From Flavobacteriales bacterium (lineage in GTDB: Bacteria > Bacteroidota > Bacteroidia > Flavobacteriales_F > PHOS-HE28), in contig JAEUSY010000025.1 of the NCBI GenBank assembly GCA_016788295.1, forward strand, positions 80,218 through 144,217: a DNA stretch of 64,000 bases, written 5' to 3'. Of this stretch, positions 36,491-44,740 are shown piece after piece. A program made the translations under genes and the position numbers. The notes under the pieces were generated by a model, which worked only from the letters and a program-made list of their open reading frames with translations, was not told the origin of the DNA and ran no database searches. Each line of letters opens with the position of its first letter. Within the stretch, counting starts at the first letter, position 1.

Positions 36491-38263
36491 TCAGTGGTTC
36501 GCCTGAAGAACAGTAGTGGCCATGGGATCCTGCACCAAAAGATCGTCCACGCCGGGTTTGATATCCTTGATGTTCAACTGCACGGTACGGCGCCCGTTCC
36601 ATTCATTCTCCTCCACCGTGTAGAGCACGCTCAAAGGCCTTCCGCTCTTCACGAGTTCCATGTACCGGCCCTGCTTGAAGGCAATGGCATCAAACCATCG
36701 CTTGGGCTCATCCGGATGACAAAGGCACATTTTAATATGATCGTCGCCCACGAGCCGTGCATTCCCGGTATCCACCAATCCTCGGGTGAGGAATACTGGA
36801 CGCATGTTCGCCGGACCATATGGCGCCATATGGTGAAGGATCCGCACCAGAGGCTGGTCGAGGTCCTTCAGCGTTATCTCGAGATCCACTTCCTCTTCAG
36901 GGATCCGCATGTGAGGAGCGATCGTACCGCGCACCACCTGCTCGAACCGCTCCCGGAAGGGACCCACTTGGTCCAACGCCATGGTAAGACCTGCCGCATA
37001 CATATGTCCACCGAACTGTTCCAGCAGATCCGAACAAGCATTGATCGCCTCATACACATCGAAGCCCTTCACGCTGCGCGCAGAACCGACCGCCTTGCCA
37101 TTGCTTTCGGTCAATACCACCGTTGGGCGGTAGTGCCGCTCGACCAGACGCGAGGCCACGATCCCGATCACGCCTTTATGCCAGGTATCATTGAACACCA
37201 CGGTGCTCCATGCATCCCGAAGAGCCTCATCACCGGCAATGAGGTCCAAGGCATCAAGGGTCATTTCTTTGTCCAAGGCCTGGCGCTGCACATTGTTGCC
37301 ATCAACGCGCAACGCGATCTGGTCAGCCTGTTTCTGGTCGTGCGAAAGCAATAGCTCTACCGCTTGTCGACCATGTTCGATCCGGCCGGCGGCATTGATA
37401 CGTGGTCCGATCGTGAAGACCAGGTCCGTGATGCTCAACTGCTTTTTCACGTTGGCCATGTGCATCATGGAACGGATACCAGGCCGCGGCTCGTCGTTCA
37501 GTTGCTTCAACCCGAAATGGGAAAGCACACGGTTCTCACCGTTCACCGGAACGATATCACATGCGGTACTGACAGCCACAAGATCGAGCAGTGGCAAAAG
37601 GTCGGTGAGCGGGATGTTGTTGTGCTGAGCGAGCGCCTGCATCAGTTTGAACCCGATGCCACAGCCACTGAGATCCTTGAACGGATAAGGACAATCATCG
37701 CGCTTGGGGTCAAGCACGGCCACCGCTGCGGGTAGTACATCACCAGGTCGGTGGTGGTCGCAGATGATCATGTCCACTCCGCGTTCAGCGGCATAGGCCA
37801 CCTTGTCGATGGACTTGATACCGCAATCCAGTGCTATGATGAGCGACACTCCGTCCTTTAACGCATGGTCGATCCCTTGGAACGAAATGCCATACCCCTC
37901 GGCATAGCGATCAGGGATGTAGAAGGTGAGGTTGCCCGTGAACCGGCTGAGGAATGAAAACACCAAGGCCACCGCCGTGGTACCGTCCACATCATAATCA
38001 CCATAGACCATGATCCGCTCGTTCTCGCCGAGCGCACGTTCCACACGCTCCACGGCCTTGGCCATATCCGCCATCAGGAACGGATCGTGCAACTGGGCCA
38101 GCGCAGGTCTGAAGAACACGGATGCGGAAGCGGGGTCGGCAATACCGCGTTGAGCGAGAAGCTTGGCAGCAGTATCCGGACAACGGTCGTGCGTCAGCGC
38201 CGCCACGGCCTCGGGGTCCGGTTTAGGTTTCAACCGCCAACGCTTGGTCGGGAAATGGCTCAT
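36491..38263 (-). CDS. recJ: Single-stranded-DNA-specific exonuclease RecJ
   Basis: A 590-residue DHH-family 5'-3' exonuclease for recombination and repair. The DHH domain has YGDYDVDGTTAVAL, ALDCGIKS, IICDHHRPGD and LSGCGIGFKL with the metal-binding Asp/His residues. The DHHA1 part has SARSVKGFDVYEAI and GGHMYAAGLTM. The C-terminal OB region (VRPVFLTRGL-like sequence and MCLCHPDE) completes a normal RecJ. ATG 38263 lies only 4 bases after a TACATTCG box. It is divergent from an outer-membrane-like gene. Confidence 0.96.
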   Translation of the reverse strand: MSHFPTKRWRLKPKPDPEAVAALTHDRCPDTAAKLLAQRGIADPASASVFFRPALAQLHDPFLMADMAKAVERVERALGENERIMVYGDYDVDGTTAVALVFSFLSRFTGNLTFYIPDRYAEGYGISFQGIDHALKDGVSLIIALDCGIKSIDKVAYAAERGVDMIICDHHRPGDVLPAAVAVLDPKRDDCPYPFKDLSGCGIGFKLMQALAQHNNIPLTDLLPLLDLVAVSTACDIVPVNGENRVLSHFGLKQLNDEPRPGIRSMMHMANVKKQLSITDLVFTIGPRINAAGRIEHGRQAVELLLSHDQKQADQIALRVDGNNVQRQALDKEMTLDALDLIAGDEALRDAWSTVVFNDTWHKGVIGIVASRLVERHYRPTVVLTESNGKAVGSARSVKGFDVYEAINACSDLLEQFGGHMYAAGLTMALDQVGPFRERFEQVVRGTIAPHMRIPEEEVDLEITLKDLDQPLVRILHHMAPYGPANMRPVFLTRGLVDTGNARLVGDDHIKMCLCHPDEPKRWFDAIAFKQGRYMELVKSGRPLSVLYTVEENEWNGRRTVQLNIKDIKPGVDDLLVQDPMATTVLQANH

Positions 38264-38267
38264 GGCC

Positions 38268-38275
38268 CGAATGTA
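38268..38275 (-). promoter_or_regulatory. Promoter -7-like box TACATTCG for recJ
   Basis: Minus-strand TACATTCG with just 4 bases before ATG 38263, predicting a leaderless transcript. Confidence 0.45.
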
Positions 38276-38331
38276 AGACCACGCACGGGGTCAAGGACCG
38301 CATTTCGGACCGATCGCGAACTTCGCGGCCC

Positions 38332-39078
38332 ATGGATCGCTGGCTCCTCCTGTTCATCCTTGCGCTACCCATGGTCGGCAAGGCCCAGGTGGTGAACATT
38401 GAGAACAAGCGCTTCAACAACGATACCGCCCGTTGGAGCGGCTATGCCACGTTCCGGTTCAGCGTTACGGAGAACACCCAACGCAGTATCGCCTTGGGTG
38501 CCAATGGCGGCGTGCAGTACATCAAGGACAAGCACTCGGCCTTCTTTGTGACCGACTTCACGGTTGACCGTGTGGAGACGAACGCATTCCGCAACACCGG
38601 ATTCCAGCACATGCGCTACGCCCAAGTGCTAAAGGGGGCATGGAGCATGGAGGCCTACACGCAGCTCCAGTACAACAAACCCTTGCGGATCGATTCGCGC
38701 TGGATGATAGGCGCCGGGCCTCGTTTCGTGGCCCGCAACGGGGAAGTGTTCCGGCTGGCCATTGGCACTTCCTTGTTCTATGAGCATGAGGTGGACATGG
38801 AGAACGTTATCCGGGAGGATGCTCTACGATCCAGCACATACACAGCGCTTTCCTTCAAATGGGAGCCTCATGTGCAGCCGACCACAGTGGTGTACTACCA
38901 GCCCAAGGTGGGTGACGCCTCTGACCATCGCGTGGCCGTGGAAGGCCAGTTCAAGGTGCGGGCAATGGACCGGTTCCGTGTGGAGACACGCATCAACCTG
39001 CAAAAGGACACGCGCATGTCCCCGGGTATCCCCACCCTGAACTACCGCTGGGAGAACGGGTTCTCATTCCTGTTCTGA
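38332..39078 (+). CDS. Outer-membrane beta-barrel-like exported protein (DUF481-type)
   Basis: A 248-residue exported protein. The signal peptide ends GKA with Gln at +1. The mature part is a run of amphipathic strands (WSGYATFRFSVTENTQRSIALGANG, AFFVTDFTVDRVE, MRYAQVLKGAWSMEAYTQLQYN) and ends with an aromatic residue (NGFSFLF), the usual outer-membrane barrel C-terminus. The pattern resembles DUF481 proteins. Function unknown. GAACTTCG, 6 bases before the ATG, may be its promoter box. A hairpin follows the gene. Confidence 0.82.
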   Translation: MDRWLLLFILALPMVGKAQVVNIENKRFNNDTARWSGYATFRFSVTENTQRSIALGANGGVQYIKDKHSAFFVTDFTVDRVETNAFRNTGFQHMRYAQVLKGAWSMEAYTQLQYNKPLRIDSRWMIGAGPRFVARNGEVFRLAIGTSLFYEHEVDMENVIREDALRSSTYTALSFKWEPHVQPTTVVYYQPKVGDASDHRVAVEGQFKVRAMDRFRVETRINLQKDTRMSPGIPTLNYRWENGFSFLF

Positions 39079-39093
39079 ACGAATGGCCCGAAC

Positions 39094-39130
39094 GTAACAA
39101 AGCCCCGCAACTGGTGCGAGGCCTTGTTAC
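39094..39130 (+). terminator. Hairpin after the outer-membrane-like gene
   Basis: GTAACAAAGCCCCGC (39094-39108) and GCGAGGCCTTGTTAC (39116-39130) pair with two mismatches around a 7-base loop. It also lies 41 bases before the end of the small convergent gene and could stop both. Confidence 0.65.
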
Positions 39131-39171
39131 CTGTGGGTCCCTGCCTTCAGCAGTGCGCACGCAAGAGCATC

Positions 39172-39348
39172 CTATCGGTAGCCGTTGATATAGGCATTGG
39201 CAATGATCTCACTTTCGCGGATCAGCCCCTGCACGATCTCCCGGATCACACCGTTCAGCTGCTCGTCCGAATACCGGGTCAGGTCCTGGTAGACGTGCGT
39301 TTTGCGCTTACTGCTTTTTATGAAGGCGATCTTGTCCTTCTTTGTCAT
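39172..39348 (-). CDS. Small uncharacterised protein, 58 residues
   Basis: A short protein from ATG 39348 (MTKKDKIAFIKSSKRK), Lys-rich at the start and then acidic and helical (YSDEQLNGVIREIVQGLI, RESEIIANAYI). Codon choice (GAC, ATC, CTG, GAG) is like the surrounding genes, which supports real coding. It has no signal peptide or membrane segment. The frame stays open upstream but the composition there looks less like protein. Function unknown. Confidence 0.55.
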   Translation of the reverse strand: MTKKDKIAFIKSSKRKTHVYQDLTRYSDEQLNGVIREIVQGLIRESEIIANAYINGYR

Positions 39349-39531
39349 GTGGCCTTCTACGGCGGTATCGACCAAAAAGATCCGGTCCGAACGAAAAAAG
39401 AGCTGGAACCCGCATTGGACCGGACATCCTTGAACGACGACGGGGCGCACATGGCACCCCGTCGCACTTTCACCAGACCCGGGCTCCTGCCCCATGACGC
39501 CCACCCACCCCTGGATGGGCACCCTCCATGT

Positions 39532-39672
39532 TCATGCCATGGCCGCACCTCCACTGCGCCGTAGTTCATGCAGGCGTCGCAGGGTATCCATATACCGGTC
39601 CACATCACCGGCGAGCAGTAGGCGTTTGGCCTGGAGCTTCAATGAGCGGTAGAGGTTGATGGGGGCTTTCAT
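39532..39672 (-). CDS. Small basic helical protein, 46 residues
   Basis: A very short protein from ATG 39672 (MKAPINLYRSLKLQAKRLL), rich in Leu and Arg, with a predicted helix pair (SLKLQAKRLLLAGDV and YMDTLRRLHELRRSG). It is too short for a domain call. Codon use is consistent with neighbours. It is divergent from the uridine kinase gene and 183 bases upstream of the other small gene on the same strand, so they may be co-transcribed. Confidence 0.5.
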   Translation of the reverse strand: MKAPINLYRSLKLQAKRLLLAGDVDRYMDTLRRLHELRRSGGAAMA

Positions 39673-39770
39673 GGCGTAATGGTTCAATGTTGTGCGGGAG
39701 TGACTTTCAAGTGCCGTGCCAAACTTCAGCGACCTGCAAGCATACGGCGGATACATCACCCTCCAGCGCC

Positions 39771-39778
39771 TATTTTTG
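39771..39778 (+). promoter_or_regulatory. Promoter -7-like box TATTTTTG for uridine kinase
   Basis: Exact TAnnTTTG, 6 bases before ATG 39785. This spacing supports 39785 as the start rather than an upstream in-frame ATG at 39716. Confidence 0.5.
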
Positions 39779-39784
39779 CCATCG

Positions 39785-40429
39785 ATGCATCGCGGAGCCT
39801 ACCTCGTTGGTGTGGCCGGTGGCAGCGGATCGGGCAAGACCAGCCTGGTACGCGCCCTCCGCAACAGCCTTCCCGCCGATAGTGTGTGCGTAGTGTCCCA
39901 GGACGACTACTACCACCCCAAGGAGATGCAGGCCGTTGACCCCAACGGGAAAGTGAACTTCGATCTGCCCACAGCGGTTGACCTGGACGGGCTGACCGCT
40001 GACCTACAACGACTGCTGAGCGGCCGCTCGATACAGAAGAAGGAATACACCTTCAACCAGGAGGGTCGCGAACCCGGCACCATTGAGCTGCGGCCAGCGC
40101 CTGTGATCCTGGTGGAAGGATTGTTCGTGCTCCACCATGAGCCCATCCGCGAGCTGTTCGACCTGCGGGTGTTCATCGACGCGAGCGAAAGCGCCCAACT
40201 GGACCGCCGACTGAAACGCGATGCGAAGGAGCGCGGCTATGGATCGGACGAGATCCTGTACCAGTGGGAGAACCATGTGCTGCCGGCCTACCGGAATTAC
40301 CTGCTACCCTATCGGCACTTGTGCGATCTGCACGTGGTGAACGAGCTCGGGTTCGAGCGGGCCGTGAAGGTGCTTCGCAACCACCTGATGCACACGGCCG
40401 GCGTCAGCGAGACCTCGGCCGTTCACTGA
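39785..40429 (+). CDS. udk: Uridine kinase
   Basis: A 214-residue P-loop kinase phosphorylating uridine and cytidine. The P-loop GGSGSGKTS is at residues 12-20. VVSQDDYYHP, NFDLPTAVDLD and ILVEGLFVLH follow in the family order, then RRLKRDAKERGYG as the lid region. ATG 39785 is chosen over 39716 because the family begins close to the P-loop and the promoter box lies between them. Its 3' end overlaps nadD by 7 bases, convergent. Confidence 0.94.
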   Translation: MHRGAYLVGVAGGSGSGKTSLVRALRNSLPADSVCVVSQDDYYHPKEMQAVDPNGKVNFDLPTAVDLDGLTADLQRLLSGRSIQKKEYTFNQEGREPGTIELRPAPVILVEGLFVLHHEPIRELFDLRVFIDASESAQLDRRLKRDAKERGYGSDEILYQWENHVLPAYRNYLLPYRHLCDLHVVNELGFERAVKVLRNHLMHTAGVSETSAVH

Positions 40430-41013
40430 CCATAGAGACCGTGCTGCCTGATGTAGCTTATGACCGCCGGTGAAAGGCGGTCGTCAACAGCGCGCCACGA
40501 CCGGATGTCCTCGCGGATCCCGGTGGCGGATATGGGCATCAGCGGAGCATCGGCAACGATCTGTATGCCCGGGTGACCATGAAAGATGGTGGCGGCCAGA
40601 TGATCCTTCAACCCTTCGCGCGGGTATACCAACAGGCGATGGTGTTCCAGTATGTCCTCCGGGTCCTTCCAACGATGGAAGCTCGCGAGGTTGTCGCTTC
40701 CGATGATCAGCTCAAAGCGGTTATCGGGCCAGCGCTGACGCATGAAACGCAGGGTGTCCGACGTGTAATTGGGCTTGGGCAGGTCCAGCTCGAACCCACT
40801 GGCCACAAGACCTTCATGACCCAGAACGGCCAGCCGCATCATGGCCAAACGATGGTGGTCAGGACTAAGGACCTTGTCCTGTTTGAAGGGGTTCTGTGGG
40901 GTTACCACGAACCACACCTGATCGAGCGAACGTGCCTTGCGCATGTGCTCTGCGATGGCCACATGGGCCATGTGCGGGGGATCGAAGGTCCCGAAGAGGC
41001 AGCCGATATGCAT
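40423..41013 (-). CDS. nadD: Nicotinate-nucleotide adenylyltransferase
   Basis: A 196-residue NaMN adenylyltransferase of NAD synthesis. GCLFGTFDPPHMAHVAIAEH holds the nucleotidyltransferase HxGH-like motif (here HMAH), WFVVTPQNPFK is the substrate loop, and SATGIREDIRS near the C-terminus is the ISSTxxR-type motif with Ser-Ala in place of Ser-Ser. ATG 41013 overlaps the gmk stop as ATGA. It is the last gene of the yicC-gmk-nadD operon, an arrangement common in Bacteroidota. Confidence 0.96.
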   Translation of the reverse strand: MHIGCLFGTFDPPHMAHVAIAEHMRKARSLDQVWFVVTPQNPFKQDKVLSPDHHRLAMMRLAVLGHEGLVASGFELDLPKPNYTSDTLRFMRQRWPDNRFELIIGSDNLASFHRWKDPEDILEHHRLLVYPREGLKDHLAATIFHGHPGIQIVADAPLMPISATGIREDIRSWRAVDDRLSPAVISYIRQHGLYGQ

Positions 41014-41588
41014 CAGAACAGGAATAGGCGGACCAGTTCAACGGCCTCCTTGCAGGCCACTTCAAGGTCATCGTTCACAATGGTGGCATCGAAGCGGTCC
41101 GCGAAGGAGAGCTCGTGCAAGGCCTTCTCCACCCGCACTTTCAAGCTGGCGTCATCCTCGGTTCCACGGTCGCGCAACCTGCGCTCCAGTGCCTCCACAG
41201 ATGGCGGGCTCACGAACACGGCCAGCGCACGGGTCTGGTAGATCTCCTTGAGGTCCAGACCACCGATCACATCGATATCGAAGATGGCATGATGGCCTTC
41301 GGACCAGATCCGCTCCACTTCGCTACGGTAAGTACCATAATAACGGCCGGGGTACACCTCCTCCCACTCCACGAACTCGCCCGCCGCAATACTGCCCTTG
41401 AACTCGGCCTCGCTGATGAAGTAGTAATCGCGCCCATGTACCTCGCCATTGCGGGGTGGCCTGGTCGTGGCGCTCACACTGAAAGCCAGTTGCAGGTCCT
41501 GGGCCAACAGATGTTTCACAATGGTGGTCTTGCCCGCACCTGAAGGGGCGGAAAGGATGACACACTTGCCTCGGGGCGCTTCCATCAT
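41013..41588 (-). CDS. gmk: Guanylate kinase
   Basis: A 191-residue GMP kinase. The P-loop SAPSGAGKTT is at residues 13-22. SVSATTRPPRNGEVHGRDYYFI is the GMP-binding region, followed by EWEEVYPGRYYGT and ILDIDV-like FDIDVIGGLDLK. The start is taken as the first of two adjacent ATGs (41588 or 41585); a TTG at 41597 overlapping the yicC end is a less likely alternative. nadD is coupled downstream by a 4-base overlap. Confidence 0.96.
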   Translation of the reverse strand: MMEAPRGKCVILSAPSGAGKTTIVKHLLAQDLQLAFSVSATTRPPRNGEVHGRDYYFISEAEFKGSIAAGEFVEWEEVYPGRYYGTYRSEVERIWSEGHHAIFDIDVIGGLDLKEIYQTRALAVFVSPPSVEALERRLRDRGTEDDASLKVRVEKALHELSFADRFDATIVNDDLEVACKEAVELVRLFLF

Positions 41589-41593
41589 GGCGT

Positions 41594-42463
41594 TCAAAGG
41601 ACGTTCAACACCTGCTCCTTGATCTTCTCCAGCTCATCCTTCATACGCACGACCAACCGTTGCACGGCCGCATCGTTCGCCTTCGATCCGAGGGTGTTTA
41701 TCTCTCGCCCCATTTCCTGCGCAATGAAACCCAGTTTGCGGCCCTGCTGGTCATCAGCCTGAAGGGTCTCCATGAAATAGGTGCAATGCGAGCGCAACCG
41801 AACACGCTCCTCGGTGATGTCCAGCTTCTCCAAGTAGTAAACGAGTTCCTGCTCGAAGCGGTCCTGGTCAACGTTCAATTGCAGGTCCGCGAGACGTGCC
41901 CGAAGCTTTTCGCGTGTGCGGTCCGCACGGCCTTGGTCCAACGATTCCGCTTCGGTGAGCAACTGGCCGATCAATGCGACACGTTGTGAAAGCTCCTGCT
42001 CCAAACGCCCGCCTTCGCTGCCACGGAACTGGTCGAACGCCTGCACTGCCTGTCTGACGAGTGACAGCACACCCTTCCATTCCTCATCGTCGGCGCGGTC
42101 GGATGTGGTGCTCACAACATCAGGCAGTCGGAGCACCTGAGCAAGGATATCGGTGCGCTCACCCGGTGCCACTTCGGCCGCGATCGTGCTCAATTCCTGG
42201 AAATAGGCCTGAATAAGCGCCTTGTCGAAACTGGTGCGCTTGGCCAATTGCTGCTGCTCGCAATGCACCACCAGTTCGGCCTTACCACGCACAAGCTGTT
42301 CCCCGGCCCACTGCCGCAGCTCCGCCTCGCGGTCCTTGTACAACCCGGGCACCTTCACCAGAAGGTCGAGCTGCTTACTGTTGAGCGAGCGCACCTCAAC
42401 GGTGACCTTACGCTCCTTTACCACACCCTCGGCGCGGCCAAAACCGGTCATTGATCGCAACAT
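41594..42463 (-). CDS. YicC-family endoribonuclease-like protein
   Basis: A 289-residue YicC/YloC protein. MLRSMTGFGRAEG at the N-terminus and SKANDAAVQRLVVRMKDELEKIKEQV at the C-terminus are the two family signatures; the C-terminal domain (DUF1732) also has FIAQEMGREINTL. YicC-type proteins in other bacteria act as stress-linked RNases. The protein is rich in coiled-coil-forming Glu, Gln and Arg in the middle. It starts the yicC-gmk-nadD operon, with a TACCTTTG box 16 bases upstream. Confidence 0.95.
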   Translation of the reverse strand: MLRSMTGFGRAEGVVKERKVTVEVRSLNSKQLDLLVKVPGLYKDREAELRQWAGEQLVRGKAELVVHCEQQQLAKRTSFDKALIQAYFQELSTIAAEVAPGERTDILAQVLRLPDVVSTTSDRADDEEWKGVLSLVRQAVQAFDQFRGSEGGRLEQELSQRVALIGQLLTEAESLDQGRADRTREKLRARLADLQLNVDQDRFEQELVYYLEKLDITEERVRLRSHCTYFMETLQADDQQGRKLGFIAQEMGREINTLGSKANDAAVQRLVVRMKDELEKIKEQVLNVL

Positions 42464-42479
42464 GCGGATAGAATGGCCG

Positions 42480-42487
42480 CAAAGGTA
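42480..42487 (-). promoter_or_regulatory. Promoter -7-like box TACCTTTG for yicC-gmk-nadD
   Basis: Exact TAnnTTTG on the minus strand, 16 bases before ATG 42463. Confidence 0.55.
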
Positions 42488-42496
42488 GCGGCGCGT

Positions 42497-43432
42497 TCAA
42501 CGCTGCACCTGTTGTTCGCGATCGCTCCTACTAACAAGATGTACGCCCATGAAAATGGCAGCTGCACAGAGCACTTGGGGCCAGCCCAACGCGGCATCAT
42601 ACTGACCCGGAATACCAAGACGGTCGGCGCCGACCTGCACGAACAACCAGGTGAACACAGCGGCCAGGACAGGCTGCATATAGATGTACGTACCAACCAC
42701 ACTGGGCGACACTACCGCAAGCGCCCAGGTGTTCATCAGGTACGCCACGAAGGTCACCATGACTACAACGAAGGCCAGCGCGATCCAGACCGGAACGGTC
42801 AACGCGGACCATTGGACCTCCACTACCTCGGACCAGCCGAATGGGACTACCAACAACAGTCCCAATAGGAACGACCAGGACATGACCGTGACAGCGGTGT
42901 ACTTCCGCATCAGCGGTTTCACCATGACGAGGTAAAGGCCATAGGAGGTGGCATTGACCAGAATGAAGAGATCGCCCAAGGTGGAAGCCCCGGCCTGCAC
43001 CCCGGATGGTTTGAGGAAAATGAGAGCTAATGCACCGGCGGCGCCCAACGCAACACCAAACACCTTGCGAGGTGTTACCCGTTCGCCTATCAGCACGGCA
43101 GCGAGCACCAGCACAAGGATCGGTGTGGCCACCATGATGATGCTCGCGTTCAGTGGCGTGGTGCGCATGAGCCCATGAAAGAACATGAGCTGGTTCAACG
43201 CCACACCGAACACCGCGCACAAGGCCAGCCGAAGCATATCTGACCGGTATACGCGTTCCGGCATGAAGGCCCTTAACAACCAAAAAAGCGCCGTGGCACC
43301 GATAACGCGAAGCACGATGAACCCGGACGGACCAATGACATTGGGCATGAGTCCCTTGGCCACGACATAGTTCACGCCGTAGATGAAGTTGACCGCGAAT
43401 AGGGCGAGGTGGGCTCGAGTGGTCCGGTGCAT
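42497..43432 (-). CDS. EamA/DMT-family membrane transporter
   Basis: A 311-residue protein with ten hydrophobic helices in two EamA-type repeats. The first repeat runs from LALFAVNFIYGVNYVVAKG to about residue 145; the second begins near LFILVNATSYGLYLVMVKPLM. Proteins of this family export amino acids or other metabolites across the inner membrane. The substrate cannot be read from sequence. Its 3' end is 34 bases from the yicC start on the same strand, so read-through into that operon is possible. Confidence 0.91.
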   Translation of the reverse strand: MHRTTRAHLALFAVNFIYGVNYVVAKGLMPNVIGPSGFIVLRVIGATALFWLLRAFMPERVYRSDMLRLALCAVFGVALNQLMFFHGLMRTTPLNASIIMVATPILVLVLAAVLIGERVTPRKVFGVALGAAGALALIFLKPSGVQAGASTLGDLFILVNATSYGLYLVMVKPLMRKYTAVTVMSWSFLLGLLLVVPFGWSEVVEVQWSALTVPVWIALAFVVVMVTFVAYLMNTWALAVVSPSVVGTYIYMQPVLAAVFTWLFVQVGADRLGIPGQYDAALGWPQVLCAAAIFMGVHLVSRSDREQQVQR

Positions 43433-43479
43433 CGTTCGGCCGAACGGATACCTTTAGGGCCGTCGGTGAATACAGGCCG

Positions 43480-43487
43480 CAAAACTA
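43480..43487 (-). promoter_or_regulatory. Promoter -7-like box TAGTTTTG for the EamA transporter
   Basis: Exact TAnnTTTG on the minus strand, 47 bases before ATG 43432. The divergent gene starts at 43492. Confidence 0.4.
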
Positions 43488-43491
43488 CCGG

Positions 43492-44703
43492 ATGAGCGAG
43501 GTGGTGAAGGGAACGGACGAACAGGACATTCGGCAGCGCTTCCGGATGCGCAAGGTGCTTGTGCCCGTGCTGATCGGCATGTTGGCCGCAGGCTGGCTGC
43601 TGTGGCGCGACCTGGGCAAGGAACGCTTTGAGCGTGCATTGAACGGTGGCGGCACCTATTCCTGGGTGGATACCAACAAGAACAACATTCCCGACCTGGC
43701 CGACCCCAAGGAGTTCGTGGCCGTGCAGGATGGCAGTGGTGAATACCGCAGACTGACCACACGGGATATCCTTCGCACCATTGATTGGACCTGGTACAGC
43801 ACCGGCTGGTTATTGATGGCCCTCTTGGCGACCGCATTTAGGGACCTGGGCTATATCTATCGCATGCGAGTGCTCTCGGATGGTCACTTGTCCTGGCGCC
43901 AATCCTTCAATGTCACGTTCCTATGGGAGTTCGCTTCCGCACTTACCCCATCGGTGGTGGGTGGGTCGGGTATTGCCATGTTCATCATCGGGCGCGAAGG
44001 GATCCCTCTGGGCCGAGCCACCGCTATTGTATTAGTGACCGCACTGATGGATGAGCTCTTCTATGTGATCATGGTCCCCTTGGTCTTCCTTGCGGTCGGT
44101 ATGAACAACCTTTTCCCCGCCCAATTGGACCACGCCTTCTGGGGGCTGCCGATCAAGACCATCTTCGTGATCGGCTACCTCTTCATCCTTGTGCTTGTGG
44201 GCGCCATATTCTACGGTGTGTTCTTCCGCCCCCGGGCGTTCAAGTTCGCGTTGCTCCGCGTCTTCAAGCTCCCCTTCCTTCGCCGGTGGCGGCCGGCCGT
44301 TATCAAAGTGGGCGATGATATCGTGCTCACTTCCGAGGAGCTGCGTGGCAAGTCCAAGGACTTCTGGGCCAAGGCGTTCGCAGCGACCTGCTTCTCCTGG
44401 GCCAACCGTTTCGTGGTGGTCAATCTTATTGCGGCGGCGTTCTTCACAGTGAACGACCATTTGCTGTTGTACGCCCGCCAGCTGATCATGTGGGTCATTC
44501 TGTTGATCAGTCCCACACCAGGTGGCAGCGGTGTGGCGGAGATCGCCTTCTCGGGGTTCTTCCGCGATCTTCTGCCTGCGGTCGGCTATATCGGGGCCAT
44601 TGCCGTGATCTGGCGCGTGCTCAGCTATTACCTCTACCTGTTCATGGGCACCCTCATCCTGCCACGCTGGCTGCGCCGTACGGGCCAGCACACGCAGGGG
44701 TGA
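43492..44703 (+). CDS. Lysylphosphatidylglycerol synthase-type (UPF0104/AglD-like) membrane protein
   Basis: A 403-residue multi-pass protein. The first helix (VLVPVLIGMLAAGWLLW) is followed by an acidic soluble loop with DTNKNNIPDLADPKE, which looks like a calcium-binding-type Asp-rich loop. Later helices carry the family segment LWEFASALTPSVVGGSGIAMF and, near the end, SPTPGGSGVAEIAF, both typical of the YbhN/AglD flippase-like domain. It lacks the aminoacyltransferase domain of full MprF. A role in lipid or glycolipid translocation is likely from the family only. Confidence 0.87.
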   Translation: MSEVVKGTDEQDIRQRFRMRKVLVPVLIGMLAAGWLLWRDLGKERFERALNGGGTYSWVDTNKNNIPDLADPKEFVAVQDGSGEYRRLTTRDILRTIDWTWYSTGWLLMALLATAFRDLGYIYRMRVLSDGHLSWRQSFNVTFLWEFASALTPSVVGGSGIAMFIIGREGIPLGRATAIVLVTALMDELFYVIMVPLVFLAVGMNNLFPAQLDHAFWGLPIKTIFVIGYLFILVLVGAIFYGVFFRPRAFKFALLRVFKLPFLRRWRPAVIKVGDDIVLTSEELRGKSKDFWAKAFAATCFSWANRFVVVNLIAAAFFTVNDHLLLYARQLIMWVILLISPTPGGSGVAEIAFSGFFRDLLPAVGYIGAIAVIWRVLSYYLYLFMGTLILPRWLRRTGQHTQG

Positions 44704-44714
44704 ACGCCTCCACC

Positions 44715-44722
44715 TACCTTCG
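44715..44722 (+). promoter_or_regulatory. Promoter -7-like box TACCTTCG for metB
   Basis: TACCTTCG lies 18 bases before ATG 44741 in a 37-base gap. Confidence 0.45.
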
Positions 44723-44740
44723 TCGCCCATTCCCTTTCGC

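Noticed and set aside
41595..41597. TTG start for gmk overlapping the yicC stop
   Set aside because: Two in-frame ATGs lie just downstream and place the P-loop at the normal distance from the N-terminus.
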